The notes under the pieces were generated by a model. It had not been told where the DNA came from, ran no database searches, and worked only from the letters and a program-made list of their open reading frames with translations. A DNA stretch of 10,887 nucleotides from JBFWYO01 sp050186335 (lineage in GTDB: Bacteria; Pseudomonadota; Alphaproteobacteria; Bin65): contig JBFWYO010000118.1 of the NCBI GenBank assembly GCA_050186335.1, positions 1-10,887 on the forward strand, in the 5' to 3' direction. This document shows positions 5,890 to 10,887 of this stretch, in pieces. The number at the start of each line of letters is the position of its first letter. Within the stretch, counting starts at the first letter, position 1. Position numbers and translations under genes: made by a program.

Positions 5890-6771
5890 TTAGCGCAACA
5901 CCCGGCCGGCGACGGCATCGAGTTTCGCCACCATGGCCGGATCGCGTGCTTCCCTGGCGGTGATCAGCGCATATTCGAGCGCCGTGTGGCAGCCTTTTTC
6001 GCAGACATGGGTACGGCCCGACAGGCGCGGCACCACGTCCTTGACCAGGCTCCTGCCGTGCTCGGCGTTGGTCAGCAGCACTTTAATGACCGAATCGACC
6101 GTGACCGCGTCGTGGTCCGGGTGCCAGCAATCGTAGTCCGTCACCATCGCCACGGTGGCGTAGCAAAGCTCGGCCTCCCGCGCCAGCTTTGCCTCCGGCA
6201 TGTTGGTCATGCCGATCACGTGGCAGCCCCAGGATTTGTAGACGATCGATTCGGCATAGGAGGAGAATTGCGGCCCCTCCATGACCATGTAGGTGCCGCC
6301 GCGCGCGGTCGGCACGCCGAGCTTGCGGGCTGAAGCTTCGAGATGGTCGCCGAGCCGGCCGCAGACCGGATGGGCCATCGAGACATGCGCCACGCAGCCG
6401 GTGCCGAAGAAGCTTTTCTCGCGCGTGAAGGTGCGGTCGAAGAATTGATCGACGATGACGAACGTGCCCGGCGCCAGCTCTTCCTTGAACGAACCCACGG
6501 CGCTGATCGAGACGATTTCGGTCACCCCCGCGCGCTTGAGCGCGTCGATGTTGGCGCGGTAGTTGATCTCGGACGGCGGAATTCGATGGCCGCGGCCATG
6601 GCGCGGCAGGAAGACGAGTTTCTGGCCGGCCAGTTCGGCGCACAACAGCGCGTCGGACGGCTCGCCGAACGTTGAGGTGACTTTTTCCCAGCGCACATTG
6701 GCAAGGCCCGGAATGTCGTACAGGCCGCTGCCGCCGATGATGCCGATGACGGGAGAAGGCACGGAGGCCAT
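5890..6771 (-). CDS. mtnP: S-methyl-5'-thioadenosine phosphorylase
   Basis: This is a 293-residue trimeric-type nucleoside phosphorylase. It catalyses phosphorolysis of 5'-methylthioadenosine to adenine and 5-methylthioribose-1-phosphate, and in some bacteria also of 5'-deoxyadenosine, clearing by-products of polyamine synthesis, quorum-signal synthesis and radical-SAM enzymes. Visible signatures are GGSGLYD (13-19), the phosphate-binding RHGRGH (57-62), YMVMEGPQFS (161-170) and GMTNMPEAKLARE (187-199). TDYDCW (211-216) carries the two aspartates that select adenine over hypoxanthine and mark MTAP rather than purine nucleoside phosphorylase. The ATG at 6771 was chosen over an upstream TTG (6804) because AGAGGA lies 9 nt before it and family proteins begin close to the GIIGGSGLYD strand. 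A terminator separates it from petC, so it probably has its own promoter. The aldolase-dehydrogenase gene follows after 104 nt. Confidence 0.95.
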   Translation of the reverse strand: MASVPSPVIGIIGGSGLYDIPGLANVRWEKVTSTFGEPSDALLCAELAGQKLVFLPRHGRGHRIPPSEINYRANIDALKRAGVTEIVSISAVGSFKEELAPGTFVIVDQFFDRTFTREKSFFGTGCVAHVSMAHPVCGRLGDHLEASARKLGVPTARGGTYMVMEGPQFSSYAESIVYKSWGCHVIGMTNMPEAKLAREAELCYATVAMVTDYDCWHPDHDAVTVDSVIKVLLTNAEHGRSLVKDVVPRLSGRTHVCEKGCHTALEYALITAREARDPAMVAKLDAVAGRVLR

Positions 6772-6795
6772 GGCGGGGAATCCTCTCAGACTGGG

Positions 6796-6813
6796 CCGCC
6801 GCAAGGGCGGCGG
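6796..6813 (-). other. Leader hairpin just upstream of mtnP
   Basis: In the minus-strand transcript, CCGCCGC and GCGGCGG form a 7-bp perfect stem with a CCTT loop, nine bases before the AGAGGA ribosome binding site. It has no T-tract, so it is not a terminator. It may affect translation or mRNA stability, or simply reflect GC-rich sequence. Confidence 0.35.
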
Positions 6814-6880
6814 GGACGCTGTTTGTCCACCAAACCGCGGACCGGTTCAACCGCCAATTCGGCCGCCGCACCGAGGCATG

Positions 6881-6908
6881 AAAAGGGCCGCGCGGCGGCG
6901 GCCCTTTT
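6881..6908. terminator. Rho-independent terminator downstream of petC (bidirectional form)
   Basis: AAAAGGGCCGC (6881-6891) and GCGGCCCTTTT (6898-6908) are perfect 11-bp arms with a 6-nt loop. In the minus-strand transcript it begins 25 nt after the petC stop and ends in TTTT, so it should terminate the petABC message before mtnP. The flanking A4/T4 makes it symmetrical, and it could also stop plus-strand transcripts. Confidence 0.85.
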
Positions 6909-6933
6909 CGTTCGAACGTCCAGACGCACGGGA

Positions 6934-7740
6934 TCAGTGTTTCAGGTCGGCCCAGACCTTGCGCTTGATCGCGTAGAAGAAGCCGGCGCACAGCAGCAGG
7001 AACAGCAGCGCCTTGATGCCCAGGCGCTTGCGGTCTTCCATTTCGGGCTCGGCGGCCCAAGTCAGGAACGCCGCAACGTCGGTCGCCATCTGCGCCACGG
7101 TCGCCTTGGTGCCGTCGGTGTAGGTGACGCCGTCGTCGTTCAACGGCTTGGCCATGGCGATCTTATGGCCCGGGAAATATTTGTTGTAATACAGCCCCGA
7201 TTCGACCTTGAACTCGACGTCCTTGCCCTTGTCGTCCTTCATCGTCTTCGGCGCATCGCCGTAGCCGATCATCAGGGCATGGACGTAATCGGCGGCGCCG
7301 GCGCGCGCCTTGGTCATCAGCGACAGATCCGGCGGCAGCGCGGTACCGTTGGCGGCGCGCGCGGCCTGCTCGTTCCTGTAGTTCGGACCCATGATGCGGT
7401 CGGCCAGGTTCGGCTTGCGCTTGGTGATCTCGCCCGTATCGTCGGGATCGCCGTCGACCTCCTTGGTCGCCATGTATTCCTTGATCTTCGATTCGGGCAC
7501 GCCGATCTCGATCAGGTTGCGGTAGGCGACCAGGCGCAGCGAATGGCACGCCGCGCAGACGCCGGAATAGACTTCCCAGCCGCGCGCCAGCTGCTTGCGG
7601 TCCCACTTGCCGAACACGCCGTTGAAGCTCCAGTCGACGTGCGGCAGAGCGACGCCGTCGCCGGCGGCGAGCGCGGGTTTGGACCAGGACGGCGCCGCCA
7701 TGGCGAGCGCCGCGAGGCCGACGAGTATGAACTTGCGCAT
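6934..7740 (-). CDS. petC: Cytochrome c1 of the cytochrome bc1 complex
   Basis: This is the c-type haem subunit of ubiquinol:cytochrome c oxidoreductase (complex III), 268 residues, which passes electrons from the Rieske centre to soluble or membrane cytochrome c. An N-terminal signal peptide (about 1-26, MRKFILVGLAALAMAA to PALA/AGDG) exports the domain to the periplasm. The haem attachment motif is CAACH (62-66), and the likely axial methionine is Met195 in KIAMAKPL after YYNKYFPGH. A C-terminal transmembrane anchor spans about 243-258 with a basic tail (KRKVWADLKH), typical of c1. The ATG (7738-7740) overlaps the petB stop by one base (TAATG), with GGGGAAGG just upstream, so translation is coupled. 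It is last in the petABC operon and is followed by a strong terminator. The frame is open upstream across petB, but the residues there are unrelated to cytochrome b, so this is not a b-c1 fusion. Confidence 0.97.
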   Translation of the reverse strand: MRKFILVGLAALAMAAPSWSKPALAAGDGVALPHVDWSFNGVFGKWDRKQLARGWEVYSGVCAACHSLRLVAYRNLIEIGVPESKIKEYMATKEVDGDPDDTGEITKRKPNLADRIMGPNYRNEQAARAANGTALPPDLSLMTKARAGAADYVHALMIGYGDAPKTMKDDKGKDVEFKVESGLYYNKYFPGHKIAMAKPLNDDGVTYTDGTKATVAQMATDVAAFLTWAAEPEMEDRKRLGIKALLFLLLCAGFFYAIKRKVWADLKH

Positions 7741-9044
7741 TAGGCCTTCCCCACGGCGGCACGTTTCAGAACCGGTTCGGAAATGCTCATCGGCAACGGC
7801 CGCGGTGTCTCCAGTCGACCGAGCAACGGCATCAGCACCAAGAAGTGGATGAAATAATAGGCGGTCGAGATGCGGCCCCAATCGAGCCACGTCATGCCGA
7901 GCGGCGCCCGATCGTCCGGCGCGTTCGCGCCGCAGAAGCCGAGGATGATGCAGTCGACCACGAACACCCAGAAGAAGATGCGGTAGAGCGGGCGGAAGCG
8001 CGCGCTGCGCACCTTCGACGTATCGAGCCAGGGCAGCACGAACAGCACGAAAATCGAGCCGAACATGGCCAGCACGCCGGCCAGCTTGGCGTCGAAGATC
8101 ACGAAGCCCATCCAGTCGGTGATCCAGCCGCCGATGAAGTTGTCCGGCACGGCGCGCAGGATGGCGTAGAACGGCAGGAAGTACCACTCCGGCACGATAT
8201 GCGGCGGAGTGACCAGCGGGTTGGCCTGGATGTAGTTGTCCGGGTGGCCCATGTAGTTCGGCGCGAAGAACACGAACGCGGCGAAGATGACCAGGAACAC
8301 GAACAGGCCGAACAGGTCCTTGGCCGTGTAGTACGGATGGAACGGGATCGTGTCCTGCGGGCCCTTGACGTCGATGCCGAGCGGGTTGTTCGACTTCGCC
8401 GTGTGCAGCGCCCAGATGTGCAGCACCACGACGCCGACGATCACGAACGGCAGCAGATAATGCAAGCTGAAGAAGCGGTTGAGCGTCGGATTGTCGACCG
8501 AGTAGCCGCCCCACAGCCACGCGACGATCGAATCGCCGATCAGCGGAATGGCCGAGAACAGGTTGGTGATGACCGTCGCGCCCCAGAAGCTCATCTGGCC
8601 CCAGGGCAGCACATAGCCCATGAACGCGGTCGCCATCATCAGGAGCAGGATGATGATGCCGAGCCACCACAGGACTTCGCGCGGCGGTTTGTAGGATCCA
8701 TAATACAGGCCACGGAAGATGTGGATGTACACCACGATGAAGAAGAACGAAGCGCCGTTCATGTGGATGTAGCGGACCAGCCAGCCGTGGTTCACGTCGC
8801 GCATGATGCGTTCGACCGAGTCGAATGCCATCGAGGTATGCGGCGTGTAGTGCATGGCCAGCACGATGCCGGTGGCAATCATCACGACCAGCACGAAGCC
8901 GGCCAATGAGCCGAAATTCCACCAGTAACTGAGGTTCTTCGGCGCCGGATATTGGCGGCCCAGCGAATGGTCGAGGAACGACAGAATCGGCAGCCGCGAT
9001 TCGAACCACTTGATGGCTTTATTCTGCGAAACAGGTGCGCTCAT
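7740..9044 (-). CDS. petB: Cytochrome b of the cytochrome bc1 complex
   Basis: This is a 434-residue polytopic inner-membrane subunit of complex III that holds both b haems and both quinone sites. The haem ligands are His94 and His108 (RYIHMNG, VYIHIFRG) and His195 and His209 (SLHYLLPF, VVLHIW). The 14-residue spacing in each pair is that of mitochondrial and alphaproteobacterial cytochrome b rather than the shifted b6 type. The Qo-site signature PEWY is at 285-288. Eight transmembrane helices are expected. The full-length, unsplit protein with both N- and C-terminal domains also excludes b6/subunit IV. ATG at 9044 is preceded by GGGGGAGAG about 9 nt upstream, 21 nt after petA, and its stop overlaps the petC start. 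It is the middle gene of petABC. Confidence 0.98.
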   Translation of the reverse strand: MSAPVSQNKAIKWFESRLPILSFLDHSLGRQYPAPKNLSYWWNFGSLAGFVLVVMIATGIVLAMHYTPHTSMAFDSVERIMRDVNHGWLVRYIHMNGASFFFIVVYIHIFRGLYYGSYKPPREVLWWLGIIILLLMMATAFMGYVLPWGQMSFWGATVITNLFSAIPLIGDSIVAWLWGGYSVDNPTLNRFFSLHYLLPFVIVGVVVLHIWALHTAKSNNPLGIDVKGPQDTIPFHPYYTAKDLFGLFVFLVIFAAFVFFAPNYMGHPDNYIQANPLVTPPHIVPEWYFLPFYAILRAVPDNFIGGWITDWMGFVIFDAKLAGVLAMFGSIFVLFVLPWLDTSKVRSARFRPLYRIFFWVFVVDCIILGFCGANAPDDRAPLGMTWLDWGRISTAYYFIHFLVLMPLLGRLETPRPLPMSISEPVLKRAAVGKA

Positions 9045-9065
9045 GGTTGTGCTCTCCCCCGGCCC

Positions 9066-9662
9066 TTAACCGATTTTGACGCGATTATTGGCCAGGAATT
9101 CGACCATCCATTTGCCGTCCTTATCCTTCGGCGCCGGCAGGTTCTTCGGCGCCGGTCCTTTGCGGATACGCCCCGCCGTGTCGTAGTGCGAGCCATGGCA
9201 CGGGCAGTACCAGCCCCCGAAATCGCCGCGCGGATCGCCGGATTTCTGACCGAGCGGAATGCAGCCCAAATGCGTGCAGACACCGACCAGGATCAGCCAT
9301 TCCGACTTGTCCTTGATGGTCCGGTTCGCGTCCGCCTCGGGATCCGGCATCGACGCCTTGTCTTCGGCGGCTGCCTTGGCGATCTCGTCCTTGGTGCGGT
9401 GGCGAATGAACACCGGCTTGCCGCGCCATTTGACGGTGATCGCCTGGCCTTCCTTGATCGGCGCGATGTCCACCTCGATCGAGCCTTGCGCCAGCGTGTC
9501 TTTCGCCGGATTGAGCGAATTGAGCATCGGCCATACCGCGGCGCCGGTTCCAAACGCGGCCAATGCACCGCCGGCCAGAATTAGAAAGTCGCGCCGCGTG
9601 CCGTCGCCGTGCGCCCCGCCCGGAGCATGCCCCGCTGCGGTGGTGTTGGCCGTATTCGCCAT
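9066..9662 (-). CDS. petA: Rieske iron-sulfur subunit of the cytochrome bc1 complex
   Basis: This is a 198-residue Rieske protein, the [2Fe-2S] subunit that takes the first electron from ubiquinol at the Qo site and delivers it to cytochrome c1. The N-terminus has a Tat-type signal anchor: TRRDFL (22-27) followed by the hydrophobic segment ILAGGALAAFGTGAAVWP, normally retained as the membrane anchor. Cluster box 1 is CTHLGC (129-134) and box 2 is CPCHGSHYD (153-161). Ligands are Cys129, His131, Cys153 and His156, with Cys134 and Cys155 placed for the disulfide. The start is ATG at 9662, with GGGGA 9 nt upstream. The frame extends 46 codons further to an ATG at 9800, but that would bury the Tat motif far inside and has no matching family sequence. 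It is the first gene of petABC, divergent from trmL. Confidence 0.97.
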   Translation of the reverse strand: MANTANTTAAGHAPGGAHGDGTRRDFLILAGGALAAFGTGAAVWPMLNSLNPAKDTLAQGSIEVDIAPIKEGQAITVKWRGKPVFIRHRTKDEIAKAAAEDKASMPDPEADANRTIKDKSEWLILVGVCTHLGCIPLGQKSGDPRGDFGGWYCPCHGSHYDTAGRIRKGPAPKNLPAPKDKDGKWMVEFLANNRVKIG

Positions 9663-9870
9663 GTCTTGCGATCCCCAAACGGAATAGGAAGGCCGCGGAT
9701 GCGTGCCTCTAGTTGAGGGCCGTACACTATTGGCCCAATATGTTGCGTTAAATGCGACACCGTGCCGCACCGAATCGCTGGAAAATGCCCGATAATCCAT
9801 TGATTCAATTTATGATTTTCGAAGCGACCTGGGCATAATTTGAGTGGCTTCGCCGCACCGAGCGTGGGAT
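9663..9870. promoter_or_regulatory. Divergent petA / trmL promoter region with palindromes
   Basis: This 208-nt non-coding gap should hold the promoters of petABC (minus) and trmL-hemF (plus). Three inverted repeats are visible: TATTGGCCCAATA (9728-9740, perfect around one base), TGTTGCGTTAAATGCGACA (9741-9759, 7 of 9 pairs, directly abutting the first) and ATTGATTCAAT (9799-9809, perfect around one base). A -10-like CATAAT (9834-9839) could serve trmL, but no good -35 partner is seen at normal spacing. None of the palindromes matches the canonical FNR/FnrL site (TTGAT-N4-ATCAA). The regulator is unknown. Confidence 0.5.
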
Positions 9871-10347
9871 ATGCGCATCGCCCTGTACCAACCCGACATT
9901 CCGCAAAATGCGGGCGCCGTTTTACGCCTCGGCGCATGCCTCGGGATCGAGGTCGACATCGTCGAGCCGGCCGGGTTCGTGATGAGCGATAAGCATCTGA
10001 AGCGCGCCGGCATGGATTACCTGGACCACGTGCGATATCGCCGCCACGCCTCCTGGCCGGCCTTTCTCGCCGCCCTGCCCGCGCCCGCGCCGCGCCTCGT
10101 GCTGGCGACGACCAACGGCAAACTCGCTTATACCGAATTTAGTTTCCGCGCCGACGACATCTTGTTGTTCGGCCGCGAATCGGCGGGTGTGCCCGAGGAC
10201 GTGCATGCGCGTTGCGACGCGCGCGTCGTGATTCCCTTGCGGCGCGGTTTGCGCTCGATCAATGTCGCGCAGGCCGCGGCGATGATAGTGGGTGAGGCGT
10301 TGCGCCAGACCAACCTGTTTCCCGCCGAGGCCACCGCAAAATCATGA
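9871..10347 (+). CDS. trmL: tRNA (cytidine/uridine-2'-O-)-methyltransferase, TrmL type (SPOUT)
   Basis: This is a 158-residue SPOUT (SpoU-TrmD) methyltransferase of the small TrmL class, which 2'-O-methylates the wobble nucleotide 34 of certain tRNA-Leu species using S-adenosylmethionine. The three knot motifs are present: the start MRIALYQPDIPQNAGAVLRL with Asn13 and Arg19, LLFGRESAGVPE (98-109), and IPLRRGLRSINVAQAAAMIVGEALRQ (121-146), which form the trefoil-knot cofactor site. The absence of an extra RNA-binding domain and the short length match TrmL rather than TrmH. ATG at 9871 is chosen because the protein then begins exactly at the family's first beta-strand; an upstream GTG (9844) would add nine unmatched residues. 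The ribosome binding site is weak (GTGGGA close to the ATG). The stop overlaps the hemF start in ATGA. Confidence 0.93.
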   Translation: MRIALYQPDIPQNAGAVLRLGACLGIEVDIVEPAGFVMSDKHLKRAGMDYLDHVRYRRHASWPAFLAALPAPAPRLVLATTNGKLAYTEFSFRADDILLFGRESAGVPEDVHARCDARVVIPLRRGLRSINVAQAAAMIVGEALRQTNLFPAEATAKS

Positions 10348-10887
10348 CCCTTACCGCGACCGACACCGACATCGATTCCCGCAAGGATACCGCGCGGCTC
10401 TGGTTCGAAGCGCTGCGCGATCGGATCTGCACGGAATTCGAACGGATCGAGGACGAATTGCCGCCCGCGATTGCTGCGCAACTGGGCAATCCCGCGCCCG
10501 GCCGCTTCGCGCGCAAAGCTTGGCAGCGGCCCGGCAAGGATGGCGCGCCGGGCGGCGGCGGCGTGATGTCGATCATGAAGGGCCGCGTGTTCGAAAAGGT
10601 CGGCGTCAACGTCTCGACCGTGTTCGGCGAATTCTCCGACGAGTTCCGTAAGCAGATACCGGGCGCGGCCGACGATCCGCGCTTCTGGGCCAGCGGCATT
10701 TCGCTGGTCGCGCACATGTGTTCCCCGCTGGTACCGGCCGTCCACATGAACACGCGCCACATCGTGACCACCAAATCCTGGTTCGGCGGCGGCGCGGACC
10801 TGACGCCGATGTTTGCGGACGATCGCGACACCGCGGACTTCCATGCCCGGCTCAAGGCGGCATGCGACGCGCACGACGCGACCTATT
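10344..10887 (+). CDS. hemF: Oxygen-dependent coproporphyrinogen III oxidase, 3'-truncated
   Basis: The first 181 codons are present and the frame is still open at the window end; family members are about 300 residues. The enzyme oxidatively decarboxylates coproporphyrinogen III to protoporphyrinogen IX, the aerobic haem-synthesis step. Signatures are the glycine-rich GGGGVMSIMKGRVFEKVGVNVSTVFG (70-95), SGISLVAHMCSPLVPAVHMNTR (117-138) and WFGGGADLTP (146-155). His124 and His134 have the 10-residue spacing of the conserved histidine pair in HemF (His96 and His106 in E. coli). ATG at 10344 overlaps the trmL stop (ATGA), giving translational coupling; no separate ribosome binding site is needed. 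Its place next to the bc1 operon fits haem demand, although the two units are divergent. Confidence 0.95.
   Translation, partial: MTLTATDTDIDSRKDTARLWFEALRDRICTEFERIEDELPPAIAAQLGNPAPGRFARKAWQRPGKDGAPGGGGVMSIMKGRVFEKVGVNVSTVFGEFSDEFRKQIPGAADDPRFWASGISLVAHMCSPLVPAVHMNTRHIVTTKSWFGGGADLTPMFADDRDTADFHARLKAACDAHDATY

Noticed and set aside
7845..8909. A 354-codon plus-strand frame antisense to petB
   Set aside because: It is rich in Asp, His, Glu, Arg and Val with no domain; this is the usual antisense shadow of a hydrophobic protein in GC-rich DNA.
6934..9009. A 691-codon open frame that would join the petB region to cytochrome c1, like the fused fbcH gene of some rhizobia
   Set aside because: The part over petB is out of frame with the clear cytochrome b protein and is arginine/histidine-rich nonsense. 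The real petB stop overlaps the petC ATG (TAATG), so the two are separate genes.
9663..9800. An upstream in-frame ATG (9800) for the Rieske gene
   Set aside because: It would place 46 unmatched residues before the Tat motif. The ATG at 9662 has a ribosome binding site and gives the normal length.
1..10887. CRISPR arrays, tRNA/rRNA genes, insertion sequences or phage genes
   Set aside because: No regularly spaced repeats, RNA gene signatures, transposase motifs or terminal inverted repeats were seen; the window is dense with ordinary chromosomal genes.

Overview
This GC-rich window looks like chromosomal DNA of an alphaproteobacterium, probably of the Rhodospirillales type. The evidence is a three-gene cytochrome bc1 operon (petA-petB-petC) with a Tat-targeted Rieske protein, cytochrome b and c1 as separate genes, a divergent trmL-hemF pair, and an alphaproteobacterial-style aldolase/short-chain dehydrogenase fusion. 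No phage, transposon, CRISPR or RNA genes are visible. Nearly all the DNA is coding, and most genes are recognisable housekeeping or metabolic families.

Layout from left to right. (1) Plus strand, 1-1579: the 3' part of the ribosome-associated ATPase gene ychF, then a dienelactone-hydrolase-family gene 29 nt downstream, closed by a strong composite hairpin terminator (1608-1664). (2) Plus strand, 1665-1950: an unusually AT-rich intergenic stretch followed by an unrecognised 53-residue single-pass membrane protein with a good ribosome binding site. (3) Minus strand, 6771 down to 1988: mtnP (methylthioadenosine phosphorylase), a 684-residue class II aldolase/short-chain dehydrogenase fusion, rarD (EamA-family permease) and a glyoxalase-like VOC protein. 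The last three are packed with a 4-nt gap and a 4-nt overlap. A decayed REP-like inverted repeat lies between mtnP and the aldolase gene. (4) Minus strand, 9662 down to 6934: petA, petB and petC, the three bc1 subunits, ended by a perfect 11-bp hairpin terminator (6881-6908). (5) Plus strand, 9871-10887: trmL (tRNA wobble 2'-O-methyltransferase) overlapping hemF (oxygen-dependent coproporphyrinogen III oxidase), which runs off the window. A 208-nt divergent region with three palindromes separates trmL from petA.

Functionally, the right half concerns respiration and haem supply. The most interesting part is the middle: MtnP makes methylthioribose-1-phosphate (or 5-deoxyribose-1-phosphate), and a class II aldolase fused to an alcohol/aldehyde dehydrogenase lies directly downstream. 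This resembles the last steps of the aldolase-based 'DHAP shunt' for salvage of 5'-deoxynucleoside by-products, here possibly with the aldolase and aldehyde-handling enzyme in one chain. That reading is an inference. The isomerase MtnA is not in the window, and a role in deoxy-sugar (rhamnulose-1-phosphate-like) breakdown is equally possible.
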